From assembly GCA_030549495.1 (NCBI GenBank), contig JAUIRK010000106.1, forward strand, positions 825,001-889,000: 64,000 nucleotides of DNA, read 5' to 3'. Position 1 is the first letter of the stretch, and every line of letters begins with the position of its first letter. The position numbers and the translations under genes are program-made. The notes below the pieces were generated by a model. That model did not search any database. It saw nothing but the letters and a program-made list of their open reading frames with translations, and had not been told where the DNA came from. Shown here piece by piece: positions 24,365 to 35,430 of the stretch. The DNA is from Nectonema munidae (Eukaryota; Nematomorpha; Nectonematoida; Nectonematidae).

Positions 24365-26760
24365 TCAAACATAAGTGCAAACCACTATTGCTACGGTTTA
24401 TATATTCGGATGGTTAAAAAAATCAAATTTGACAGTATTTAACTTAATTGACTAAATTTGACCAATTCGCCCTAAATTTAAAATTATTTTTAATCGAGAC
24501 ATCAAAATTTAAATTTCTCTCTCGAAATTTCTGAAATATTGTTTCTGATTTAAATTTTATTCATATGCATGTCAATCAAGAATGTTTATTAATTATTGTA
24601 TACTTTCCAAAATTTATCATCAAAAAAAGTCATTTTAACGACTATGAGTCAATTAGTTATTCTCCACAAAAACTCAAGAACATAAACTTGAAAAATATCT
24701 AAATTTGTTTTAAAAATTCAACTATTTGCAAATTTTTAAGATGATTTTGTTTCATTTCGGATTATTTCCCTAACAACTCACAACCAAATTTCAGGACTCA
24801 AAATGTTTACATCGATTTTATTCAGATGGAAGAAAAGATAAATTTGTAGATTATATGCAAATCAATAATTTCAGTGCAACTAAATTGAACTATAATGAAT
24901 GCACAGAAAATTGATTAGTCTATGAAATATCTGGCATATAAACGCAATTAATTTTTACCTTTTATTCTCCTATGCACTTCTAATGGTTACAGAATTCGTA
25001 TATGACCTGTGCCCTCAGTTTATTGGATAACTTTCTACAAATCAAATGAGTGATGCTATTGGATTCACATTAAGGTTGAAAATATGAGAGTATTAAACTT
25101 TACTTTAAGTTTAAGTCACATATAATACATATTAATGATATTTATTTTATTTACGTTTATTTGATTTTGGTAAATTTGTAATCATGTTTAAACTAAATAT
25201 TAGCATGTTTGTTTTTACTATAAATCTCTGACAGTATAATAAGTATCATGAAGCCTGTATAGTGTAAATAACATCTTAGAATATTTTGGTTTAAGAATAG
25301 TCTCTTTTTTCAACATAGTGTGAATGTAAACCAAATTTTTCAAAATAAATCTTCCGTTTTATGTCAAAATTTTTATAATAAAAATACCATCGCTATCTCT
25401 GAAAAGTCCCTTCCATATTTGCATAATATTTTTGTTTGACGATATAGTATAGTTGTGTAGAAGCATATGGTTCTCATTAGCTTTAGAATCCTAAAATCTT
25501 TATGACCTGCACAGTTGTACGCTTGGATGCTAAATCAACAACTTAAAGGATATAAAGAATTTTAGTGTATCATTATGTTATTCGTTATAACCGAAGTTCA
25601 AAATGTATGTGAAAAATTATAAGGATCAACGTACGTTCGTTTCTCATTTTGTACCGATGTATTGTTTCCTAATTCAAACAAAAGCGCATCATTCATTTCC
25701 TTTTTGTAAGTAAATATATAATTTTGTATTGTTTTATAAAAACTATAACATTTTTGCTTCAATTTTGATCATTAATTTTTCTTTACATGAGTAAACTTTA
25801 TCATCACAAAAGTAAGCAGCATAATAGTGTGCAAGTTAAAAGAATTCATTTTGCCAAGAAGACTTTTACGATGGTAAGCTGTACCATTATTCGTTTGTAA
25901 ATCTAAATATTTAACTTCAACTTATGATTTCTGCTTTTGTGATTTAAATTTGAATTTTGACTAAATTCCCATATCGAAGAGTTGAGTAAAATAGACATAA
26001 ATTATTTAAATGTTCTTTTTAAACCTGTAATTCTTTTTAATTTAAGCTTTTTAAACTATGCATTTTTTCTTTCACTATTTCATGAGAAAGGTAGAGATTT
26101 TTAAAAAATATTATTGCGATGACAAATTATAAAACGAATTCTGTTATAACTTTAGGGGGCTTTAGTATTTCGATTGTTTCCAGTTGTTATTCATTGGCGA
26201 AAAACTTTGAAAACCATTATAGTGTAGCTTTATTTCTCGTGAACCAAATTTGGTAGGTGAACTTTTTTCGAAAGAGATATGATAGAGCAAAATTTTTGCT
26301 AAATAAGTATTGAGTCAAACAAACGGTAGTTCTGTCATGTAAAAAATTCTTTGTAAAAATTAATAAATATAAAAATAACCTGCCTTTGTTTAAATTACAT
26401 TGTAATTTTTTCCAATTGTTAAAAAAAATTGTGTGTAATCACTTTTAAGTTAGGTACACAGAGTATGTTATTTTATTAATAAATAATTAACTCGTTATTC
26501 ATTCGATGAAATAGTCATTCTACAAAAAGCTCATACGACCACTTTCCATCAATCATTGGAAAGCCCTAATGACGGAATGTTAGTGGTTGAGGGACAATTC
26601 GACCTCATGAGAATCAGGCTTTTGGACAATTTGGCCAAAAAGCAATATTAATATCAATATATTTAGAGGCCAAATTGTCTTGAAGGAGAATAGACCGATT
26701 CCATGTTATAGTTGTTAAATATATAAAAGAAGTGGCGCTGCGTCATTGAAAAGGACGTGG
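24365..26760. other. AT-rich stretch upstream of the receptor gene, nothing coding recognised
   Basis: 2.4 kb with no supported gene. A short inverted pair, GGACAATTTGGCCAAA and AGGCCAAATTGTC, lies at about 26626-26687 and may be a small MITE. Confidence 0.5.
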
Positions 26761-26846
26761 AAATTATAAAAAGTAAATTCAGAAGTGTCTTTATTAAGAT
26801 GAAAATTTTTTGGAGATAACTTTTCGACCACAGTGGTCATCAACTG
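26761..26846 (-). repeat. Dispersed repeat, inverted copy 2
   Basis: The reverse complement matches 13414-13505 along its length, sharing TTGATGACCA, ATCTCCAAAA, TAATAAAGACA-like and CTGAATTTACTTTTTATAA segments. It ends about 300 bases before the start codon of the receptor gene. Confidence 0.75.
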
Positions 26847-26992
26847 ATCTTCAACTACCAAGTGGAGGAGGAAGAAAAGCCGGTAACAAAGGAATAAAGG
26901 GAGATTAGTTTATATAAAGTGGTGTGTGTGTGATTTTAATTATATGATAGACATATGTATACAGATTAGTTCACAAATATATACAAAATTTA

Positions 26993-27045
26993 TCTACAAA
27001 AAATTTTATTTGAATAAAGACATTTTACTTCTGAATTTACTTTTG
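26993..27045 (+). repeat. Dispersed repeat, partial direct copy 3
   Basis: Matches the second half of 13414-13505, including TGAATAAAGACATTTTACTT. With the inverted copy at 26761-26846 it forms an inverted pair just upstream of the receptor start. The two may be the arms of a single fold-back insertion. Confidence 0.72.
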
Positions 27046-27140
27046 TTGTTAAAAACTTCGAGCTTTTGATATTTACACTCTAAATCACACAATGTTTTTC
27101 TTTTAGAGATCATTTAGATCATATTCTTTTTGTTAGACAC

Positions 27141-28760
27141 ATGTTATGCTACAAGTTCCTTACTTTCATCATTTTGAGTCGGTGGATCTTTGCTGAAGAA
27201 AAGATTCCAGTGATAAGTCACTTTTACGTGAACAATTTTTCTCTAATGGAATACTTTGATCAGAACTCCTCCATGGATTATCATTTATCATTCACGAAGG
27301 AGTGGAGTCTAACTAAAGATAAATGCACACTCAGTAATTACTACTTCAGTTTCATTGACTGCCTAAATTTAACAGTATGGAACAAAGAGAGAAAAATTCT
27401 CGGGCAACTCATTTCCACCGAAGAAAAAATTTCGCAAAGAATCGTCAAAATTCTAAGTACAGAAGGAGAAGCCGTTTTGTTAAATTATGAACCATCTGAA
27501 TATATCACAAGAGATGAGAATTTATTTACACTTGTGATTAGCGAGGAAACATATGGAGATTCCCTTTGCATATTTCTGCTCCACCAAAACATATCACTGA
27601 TCGGCGTTCTCGTAGATGAGAGCACGACACAACGCCTAATTTTTGAACACTTTTTTTCCTGCATCTCGCAAATCAATATCAAGGTGCACTCCATAACCAG
27701 TGTCAATGAAATACTGATGCAGAAGGATTGGGTAAACTACTCCTTTGACAAAAAATACAATAATACTGTAATTTTAAATTTTATCGAAGATCACACTGTT
27801 TTGAAGATCTTAAACGCCATCTGGAAAAAGAATAACTTGAAATACTTTGTCATCTCTTTGTTCCTGATACCTCCTTTTGAGCAAAGTGGAATTTTGTTTT
27901 TATATCCCTTCAACAATATAACATATGGTAAAAAACTGTTAACTTATAATTCGTTGAAGACATTTAATTCTCAAATAAGCACGCGCATTCTTCAACAGTA
28001 CGGAAAGAATTTTTTGGAAATTTTATATGCAATAAGTGAATTCAATCAAACGTTGTCTTCTTTGCACTTAATCGATTCCAAAAACCAGTGTGTCCAGTTT
28101 GATGAGTTCGGCTACTTCAATTGCGGAGTGAGTGTCATTAGCTACGAATTGCATGATCAATCGATTGCCTTCATAGATCACGTCATAGCGAGTGTAGATA
28201 TCAACTCTAACAAACTTTTCAGCCTCACTGTGGCCCACAACAAACAGCCATTCCTTCTCGATTGCAACTTAGAAGGCGTGGATGTAGGTATGAAGGATGC
28301 CCGCACTTGTTTTTTGCCCATCTTCAACAAAGTATTATTTTCTTGCAAATCTCTCCAGGTTTGCATCACACCCATACTGAAAGGACGCCCCGAGAGAGCG
28401 GGATTAGTAACGCTGTCCACCGTTGGCATCTGTCTCTGCCTTTTGCTGGTTGGAGTGGTGATTTGCTTTAGAAACGAAATCATCACCAAAAACATTCTCA
28501 CAGCGATGAATGTGTACTGCTTCATCGGAATCCTCTTGCTCTTTTTGCAGCCGCTGGACTTTGTGACCAAATCGACAGACATCGCCTGCCTCACATTCAA
28601 CTACATTTCTCTGCTCGGACATGCCTTTTTGAATGTTGGAGTTGCCTTCAAGCTGCGCCTAATCAAGTTCATGTTCGACAAAAATATGCGCTACAATAAA
28701 AACAAAATAAGGAACGAAAAAGCTGAAATTTACCTTCAACACTTCATCCTCTTTACGCTG
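27141..28760 (+). CDS. Class C GPCR, exon 1 (signal peptide, ectodomain, TM1-TM3, start of TM4)
   Basis: Encodes residues 1-540 of a 670-residue receptor whose other exon is 32220-32612. The start MLCYKFLTFIILSRW is a typical signal peptide. Residues ~22-370 form a divergent extracellular domain with many N-glycosylation sequons, in the place of the Venus-flytrap ligand-binding domain. Residues ~375-419 are a short linker with only a few cysteines, so the cysteine-rich domain of metabotropic glutamate receptors is absent. TM1 is ~421-442, TM2 ~451-470, TM3 ~480-504; C483 at the top of TM3 is the conserved disulfide cysteine. The exon ends in phase 0 at CTG|GTAAGT inside TM4. A possible acceptor AG at 27105-27106 hints at an upstream non-coding exon. 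Subfamily and ligand are unknown. Confidence 0.85.
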
Positions 28761-28929
28761 GTAAGTAAATTCAGCTCTTACTTTTTCTATATTATTTTGT
28801 GTATATGCTGTAATATGGTGAAGGAAAACAGTAGCTCACAAGAATTTTAAATTAAACTTTCAATAGCAAAAAAATGTAAAATCTTGTGAAAGAATGAAAT
28901 CTTTACCTATTAGTTTTCGGCTAAATTTG

Positions 28930-29290
28930 TCAGCTCTTTCAAAAAATGATATAAATATGACAATTTATTTCAAAATTTAATTTTTTATTCTTATAAAAAG
29001 TTTTTACACATATATACACAATTTCAAGTATGCTGATTTTACTCATGATATTCATTTTTTATATAAATCAGTCAAACCTGACAAAAAAATGATTTAAATA
29101 TGACAGCTCATGTCAAAATTATAATTTTTATTGAAATACTTATAAAAAGTTTTTTACACATATATACCTTTCCAATTTAGTGGTGATACTCATTTTTATG
29201 AAAATCAATTACACGTGTCAAAAAATAGGTTAAACCTGCCAATCAATGTCAAATATATAAACTTGAAAATAAATTCTACTTGCAGTATTT
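28930..29290. repeat. Degenerate tandem repeat, ~149-bp unit, ~2.4 copies
   Basis: The segment TTATAAAAAG followed by TTTTTACACATATATAC occurs at 28991 and again at 29140, a 149-base period. The preceding AAATATGACA...TCAAAATT segment is repeated in step, and a third partial unit begins near 29218. It has no coding content. Confidence 0.7.
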
Positions 29291-30159
29291 ATCTGCTAAT
29301 TATTTTTTTAAATTTATTAATAAACCCACTTTAGGTGTTTAATCGCTCAAAATATTTCATTTATCAGTAAATTAGTTATCTCGATAGGACCTCCATCGTT
29401 TTGGTTACAAATTCGTTATCAGCTGGCAGTCTCTACTTCATTTCTTCTATAAATCAAACAGTATGTAATTTTGCTATTCATTCTATGATGATCCTTAGCT
29501 CTTCTTTCATCAGAAATTTATTTTTTGTAAACATTTTTCCAAAAAAAAATTTTAAAGATTTATTTTGAACAGTTTTTACCCGCTCTCAAAATATTCTTAT
29601 TAAGAATCTTCTTGATTATCTTAAACTTTTTTTATCAGTATCTTGTATTTTATTATCAGGTGATATAAAAAGATATTAATCCTAAACATATGTAAACCAT
29701 TCTCAGTTCAAATGTTTTTTTTCTGATGAATCATTCATGATGTTCATTGTTCAATTACAAAAAGTTGTCCAACTTCTACATCTAAGAGACCCTCTCTTTC
29801 ACGCAAAAGGAAAAAGATGGACGCATTCTATTTAAATTTAAATTTATCTTGTTGGTTTCACATAGTGGCATCTGTGATAGTTTTGCTAACTCTGACCGAT
29901 TCAAAATTTTCAGATTTCCTACACATCTTAGTGAAATCATAATTGTAAAATCCTAGCTGATAAGCTATACGTTTAAAGATTTTTCATTTGCAAAAGAGGA
30001 ACTTCTTTTTCACGGTCAAAATCTTTTTTGAAGCACCCAATATTAGATCAGTGCACAACTTTCTAGTTCATTGAAACATCGTAGATTTCCCATTTTGCCA
30101 AGAAACAAGCTTCTTTTTTAAAAATATTTCTTTTGATCACACGTTCTCTTTTCAATTTG

Positions 30160-30990
30160 TTTTCAGGTTGCTTCCTTTTCTCATACTAATCTTCAAAAAT
30201 TTTATGATGGGTTTCAAAATAATTGAAGAAATTATTATACGCCAAATAAAGTAAAACAAATTTTATTTGTACTATATAACGAATATATAACGATTTTCTT
30301 CTTTTGTATAACAATTTACTCTCACATTCATTTAATTTAAACCCCTTTAAATGCTCAGGTCTTATAATATAAAGCATAAAAGTTCTATTAGATCTAACTG
30401 TACCTAACATAGTAATATTTTTATGATAGCCCAAACACAAAGATCATGGGACATGAAAAATCTGTCTACAATTTGGAACATCAATTTCAGTTACCATCCT
30501 TTTGACTATGCTATTGCCACTAAAATATCTAGTTTCACTTAGTCCTCCAACATAAATTTCAGGCTTCACTATATAGGAAGAAAATGCATCGTTACAATGA
30601 TATAATTTTCACTACATAACGGCCCTGGTTAGATGGATCATAATGTTTAAATAGGCTTTTACCCCTTACAAGCTGTTCATCTATTATAATATATTCCCCG
30701 AGTACGTAATATTTGAAAAAATAATTACTAAAATGTTCATGTAGAAGTCGAATAGGAAAAATTTTATCGTTTACATTTCTGTCTCTTCTCTCATCAAAAC
30801 GAATAAAAATCTTTATCAAATCAAAGATATCTCTTTTCATTGAAGCGACTAAGAAAGGTTTTCCAAATTTATCTCAAAACGAATACTTAAAATCAATACG
30901 CTGATTTCTTGCTTGTCCCCAAAGCGGTAGATATTGAATCCCTGTTGTCGATGAGAGTTTTCTAGGCGTCAATTATTACATAGAGGATGA
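30160..30990 (-). pseudogene. piggyBac transposase fragment in the GPCR intron
   Basis: The minus-strand frame 30592-30840 has piggyBac core features: the IKIFIRFDERRDRN block and IIIDEQLVRG, which contains the first catalytic Asp in the family's IDEQL context. It is followed by HYDPSNQGRY, like the usual 'PxKPxKxG' stretch. Downstream, 30186-30440 continues with YHKNITMLGTVRSNR, the family's 'LTLVGTIRxNR' region. Stops and frame changes separate the parts, and neither the N-terminus nor the C-terminal finger is seen. It resembles the 51814-53296 copy in the FIRFD region but is clearly diverged from it. Confidence 0.8.
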
Positions 30991-31084
30991 GAGGGGGTCT
31001 GTTATGTTAAGGAGAATCATTTAAATTTTATTTAAAAATCGAGATAGTCATGAAAGTTATGTATTAGTATGGTTGGTTTGAGAT

Positions 31085-31250
31085 ATCAAAGCACTTTCAG
31101 CCGTAAGGCTATATGCTCGCATTATGCTTAAGATGGTTAATCAAAGTTTTTGTGAATTTGTTTTTAGAGTTAGAAGCCTTTGGGATCGAACCCCTGACCT
31201 TCAACTGTTAAGCTGAGAGGTACACCCTAACAACCATTGAGGCTCTATGT
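31085..31250 (-). repeat. tRNA-derived SINE or tRNA pseudogene
   Basis: On the minus strand a tRNA-like head starts near 31246 with GCCTCAATGGTTG. It has an A-box-like GTTGTTAGGGTGT and a perfect B box GGTTCGATCCC, followed by about 100 bases of unrelated body. There is no convincing cloverleaf closing at the 3' end. It differs from the SINE pair at 43879 and 62004. Confidence 0.55.
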
Positions 31251-32219
31251 ATTAATATATAAACAAAGAATAAAATATTATTTTATATTCTATTATTTTA
31301 AAGGTAAATTTTCTTATATTATTGCTCTCCAAAAAAGAGTAAATCTTAAGTTTGATTTACGTTTTTTGATATTATCAAACACCAATTCTAAAATTGAGCC
31401 CAGAAAGGAAGCCATCATGGTCCATATATTTTATTTAAAATTTAGAAAATATTTTTGGAAACAATTTTTAGATATGAAACAAAAATTTGAAGAAGACTTT
31501 TGGACAATTTTAAACCCTACTTTCGAAAAATGAGTTGAAAAAAGAAATAAGCATATTTGATTTTGTATAAAAATATATGTTTTATTCAAAATTTGAATAC
31601 ATTTTTTGTAGACAATCTTAACCCAAATCAAAATTTTGATTGACATTTTCTACAAAGTAGCCGTGTTTATTAATTAAAAAATATATATAAGTGTTATGCG
31701 TTCAAAACTGTATATCATTTTAAATTCCAAAAATTGTATCTAAAATAGACACAGCCTAGTGGTCATACACTAAGCACAGTTGGTAGATTCTATGGAGGAC
31801 TGGATTTTAAGAAAGTTTATCATTTTTATATCTCAAAAGGGTTTCAGGAGGTAGCCTACTAGGAGGCAGATGTAGAATTATAAGAATCACCGCACTCCCA
31901 ATATGACCTTTACCGATATTTAGAAGGAAATATAGTTTTCCATTTTTGTTATTATAAATGTGTGTTAAACACTGAACTGTCAGTACCTTTTGCCAATATT
32001 GAATTTAAAAATATTTTATTACCTTTTTTGCACAAGTTAAAAAAGTTGCGTGATAATTTTCTTTCGCTTTTTTTATTGATTTCTCATTCTAAGTTATTCC
32101 AAATGGTGATATCAATGTATTTTTCTTCTTAAAATCGCTTAATTTTTTTCAAGCTTTTTTCATCAAGCGTAAGCTTTGAAGTCAATTTTTAATCGCTGAT
32201 AAATTGTATTATTACGCAG

Positions 32220-32612
32220 GTCTTTTTTCTCACAATTAATGCTTACACCTATGAAGAAATAAAGGAACGGATAATGGACAACAATAAAATGTGCTGGAAC
32301 TACTCCGACATCATCAACATCCTAATTATGATCATTTTGGCGTCCCTCTACTTAACTTCTCTATTCTTTTGCTTCAAAATTCGCAAAATTCCTAGCTTGT
32401 ACCATGAAGCTCGTTGCATCTCTTACTTTTTGTATATTAGCTCCATATTCTATATCATTTTGTTCCAGTCGATTATCATAGAATACAAAAATGAGGAATT
32501 CAAATTTCTCTTAAAAGCTCTAGCTATCTATGCCATTGCTTTTCTAGCTCTTGCACTGATTATGGGACCAAAGCTGGCAAAAATTATTACAAACAAGTAC
32601 CAAAAAAGATAA
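32220..32612 (+). CDS. Class C GPCR, exon 2 (rest of TM4 to TM7)
   Basis: Residues 541-670, joined in phase 0 to exon 1. VFFLTINAY completes TM4. NNKMCWNY supplies the extracellular-loop-2 cysteine (C565) that pairs with C483 in class C receptors. TM5 is ~568-592, followed by CFKIRKIPSLYHEAR, which matches the FKTRK-P-xFNEAK junction before TM6 that marks metabotropic-glutamate-type receptors. TM6 is ~603-627 and TM7 ~635-655, ending MGPKLAKII like the family's 'FxPKxYxI' motif. Only about 14 residues follow the PK motif, so the long C-terminal tail of typical mGluRs is absent. The stop codon is at 32610-32612. The exon assignment rests on frame continuity, motif order and the acceptor AG at 32218-32219. 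Confidence 0.88.
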   Translation, partial: VFFLTINAYTYEEIKERIMDNNKMCWNYSDIINILIMIILASLYLTSLFFCFKIRKIPSLYHEARCISYFLYISSIFYIILFQSIIIEYKNEEFKFLLKALAIYAIAFLALALIMGPKLAKIITNKYQKR

Positions 32613-32730
32613 AAAGATATGTATTATTTTTTACATTTAATTCTATTGAATTCTAATCAACTTTTCAAATCTTTTGCAAATTTTATGTTAGTCTGATACA
32701 TATCTGTTTTTTAAATGCAAGATACATTTA

Positions 32731-32736
32731 AATAAA
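32731..32736 (+). terminator. Candidate polyadenylation signal of the GPCR gene
   Basis: AATAAA lies 119 bases after the receptor stop codon. It is followed by a T-rich stretch. In such AT-rich DNA this hexamer is common, so position is the main support. Confidence 0.45.
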
Positions 32737-33008
32737 GAATTTTTCCTTTCTCATAAACTTTTTTATTTATATAGATAAGTTTGATACAAACTTGCTTAGT
32801 GGACGGTGAACAAAACTTTAAAGTAAAAATTGAAAAATACAAACTTTTGTATATCTTTTAATGAGTTAAATACCGAATCTTAAATCTTAATTTAGCTTTG
32901 TATACAAAGATTTAAAAGAAGACAAAGTAACTTTGACTGTAATAAAAGAAAATTCTATAATTATATGAAATATTTAGAATAATTCTTATAGGAAAATATG
33001 AATGTATA
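32737..33008. other. Spacer after the GPCR gene
   Basis: AT-rich, nothing recognised. Confidence 0.4.
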
Positions 33009-33065
33009 CAGTGGCGGATCTAGAAAATTTCTATGGAGGGGGGGGGGGTGGATAATTAAAATTAT
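33009..33065. repeat. hAT terminal repeat, CAGTGGCGGATC type, with poly-G
   Basis: CAGTGGCGGATCTAGAAAATT followed by a run of ten G matches the ends of the MITEs at 10230 and 24181. No clear partner end is seen. A poly-C tract at 36357-36371 followed by GTATTCGCCCTTGG could be a very diverged opposite end, but the flanks do not match. Confidence 0.5.
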
Positions 33066-33239
33066 GGTTCAAATTTTTGGAGGTTCACACATTTACTATA
33101 TTATTTTTGGTTCAAAAATTCATCCTAAATGAACCCAAAGTTTTAACAACGCTCTCCGTTTGAGGAACATGAGGCCAGGTGTAGACAACCATAGTTACCG
33201 ATTAGACGTAGGTATGGCTAACAATTCAATATTGATAAA

Positions 33240-35275
33240 CAGGGCCGGAGATAGACTTTTCCATGATTACTGGACTCACAATATTTTTACTTTTATCGAG
33301 AATCTGAGAGCTGAATTTGAAGAATGATAACAAAAAAATAAAACTTTTCAAAAAATGCAATATTTTTAATGCGCAAATTGCAAAAGACAAATCAGCAAAT
33401 ATAATTGTAGGCCTACGTTATTTACGGTAAGGCTTGATATTGTTCGTCTGAACAAACGTGTACTGCTGATAGTAGGTTAGTTTAGGGTCAAAAAGTGTGG
33501 ATGCCTGGATACGGCGTGGGTATCTAGAGAGAAACTGTTTACATATCTTCTCGGTCTTAGGTTGTATACCCATGCCATTCATGGAAATTACTGCAAGATC
33601 CAACAGTCGTTCTGTATTCATAGTCGTTCCCAGCCATGTGTGTATCCTCACACAGGAAAATGAGCGTTCTGCTTCCGTGCTACCGATTGGAAAGATGGCT
33701 AGTATTTTGAGAAGTTCTCTCACATTTGGAAAGAATATTTCATCAGCATGGTTGGTTAGGAGAGATGTCACAGATATGTCGCCTATGGTGCCTTTGTTCA
33801 TACAGTAATTTAACCAGAGGAACATCTCGCTATCAAGAGCAGCAGGTAATGGTAACACATGAAACCATTTGTCATGCAGATTTTCAGTCAACTTTGGTAA
33901 TGTTTCTTTGGTTTTCTGGAGAATCACTTCTGGAACGAGACAGCATAGTTCATAATGGGTACGTTTGTCATCACTGAAACGACATCTCAGTTCACTGCAG
34001 GTAGTATCAAGGAATGGAATAACCAAAGTTCTCTTCCAGTAGTCGAAAACTGTATCTAATGGATGGTTATCTCTCAATCGTTTATTTACTATAGATCCTT
34101 GGTCTCTGTTTACGTGAGCCAACAAGACTACTTAGTTCTAGCACTTTACGATAAAAACGATCAAGCCAGACGTCTACTTCTAATCGTATGCCTTGATATG
34201 TTGACATAACCTGTTCTATTTTCTGGAATCCTAGGTACACCTCCATATGGGAACCTTGTAATGCAGTCACAACTGGACGCAGTTGTGATCTCATTGGCAA
34301 TGACAAAGCTTAGGATGTGTCCGAAGTCCACGAGCGCATGGCAAAGACCATTAGCCTTTGTTCTAGTGGAGGAATCCCAGTTCCAATCATCGTTGTTTGG
34401 ATAGAATCTCTCATCTTTGGTCGGCTGACAGATTTCATTCAGAATAGTAACTATGTATTCATATAGTTGAAAAATAGTTTCAAATGTCGTGTGCCGTTCG
34501 ACCTAACGGGTTTTACACAGGTTCTTCAGCTTTGTTTTTCTCATATCTGGTGCCAGTGAATCAATAATGATCTTTAAAAAGCGTTGCCGCTTGAGTGAAT
34601 TGTCGAAGAAGCTGTAAAGCTCACGGCATGTGTTTATCATATTGTGTATTGATGATATTTTGCATGCATGACAAATAACAAGATTTAAGAAATGGAGGCA
34701 ACATCCTTGGAATTGGGCGTCAGGGGCAAGCTTTAAAATTTCAACTTGAACGCCAACTCATAAGCCTGGCCACGTCAGTGACTAAGGTCGATCCGATTTT
34801 TTTTAGGGATTCTTTGATAGCTACAGCTATTTCCACACAGGTTGTCTTTTCAAGATCAACTATATCTAACAACACTTCCCGCTTTCTTGGCTTTGAAGCA
34901 TCATCAACAAAGTCAAGTATCCTGGGGCACACAGATAAAATTTCACGTCCATTCGAGGTAGTTTCATCGGCTATTATAGAAAAGTGAGGACATTTTCTGA
35001 TACATTCTCTGAAGTTGTCTCGGATGATATCAGCAGCAATATGTATCACATCGTTCTGAATTATCTTACTCGTGTATCGAGAGTTGGCAGGACCGAATAC
35101 CATGTGGTCATTCAATTCTGGACACGTTTTTGCCATCAACAGTAGGAGTGCGACGAAATTTCCTACATTGCTAGATAGAGATTCACTAAATTCTACTCTG
35201 TCATCTCTGTGACCTCGCAGTGCTATCTGTTGCTTTGCACAGAACATTACAGCATCGACAATATAAGGCAACACT
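33240..35275 (-). pseudogene. hAT transposase of the ZMYM1/DUF4371 type, broken
   Basis: Minus-strand relic. The first piece (35274-34741) has the DUF4371 pattern: QIALRGHRDD, then GNFVALLLLMA, then IIADETTSNG with the catalytic D-E context. The middle is decayed. The last piece (34125-33418) carries the hAT C-terminal dimerisation motif: STEAERSFSCVRIHTWL and MNTERLLDLAVISM. The N-terminal TTF-type zinc finger is absent, so the 5' end is missing. CAGGGCCGGAG at 33240 is a plausible 3' terminal repeat, typical for this hAT group. At least three frame interruptions are present. Host-domesticated relatives (ZMYM1, THAP12) exist in animals, but the breaks argue against domestication here. Confidence 0.85.
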
Positions 35276-35370
35276 CAACACAATATAATATAATATAACG
35301 ACAATATAAGGCCCACAGGGTGCGACGCTTTACCTCAGGGGGTACGAAGTACTACATTTAAAGATAAGAA
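35276..35370. repeat. Junction between two hAT relics with a short duplication
   Basis: CGACAATATAAGGC occurs twice about 45 bases apart (near 35256 and 35300), separated by TATAATATAATATAA. The second copy is followed by GGGTGCGACGC and GGGGGTACGAAG, which echo the subterminal sequence of the plus-strand hAT at 36215. Confidence 0.5.
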
Positions 35371-35430
35371 GTGTCTGAACTTTAATTTTTAAGCAAATAT
35401 AAATATATTAGAATGTAGTGAAAAATTAAA

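Larger units (their letters stand above)
28761..32219 (+). other. Phase-0 intron of the class C GPCR gene
   Basis: 3459 bp, GTAAGT donor and CGCAG acceptor. It interrupts TM4 between codons 540 and 541. It contains a degenerate tandem repeat (28930-29290), a broken piggyBac fragment on the minus strand (30160-30990) and a tRNA-derived SINE on the minus strand (31085-31250). The remainder (29291-30160 and 31251-32219) is AT-rich with no recognised feature. The 98-codon frame at 31237-31533 shows no family match and overlaps the SINE end. Confidence 0.85.

Noticed and set aside
28178-28600. A 140-codon minus-strand frame opposite the receptor's linker and TM1-TM2 region
   Set aside because: It is the antisense shadow of a well-supported coding exon and has no family match.
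31185-31246. A functional tRNA gene on the minus strand
   Set aside because: A and B boxes are present, but acceptor-stem pairing and a proper 3' end are not; a SINE head or pseudogene is more likely.
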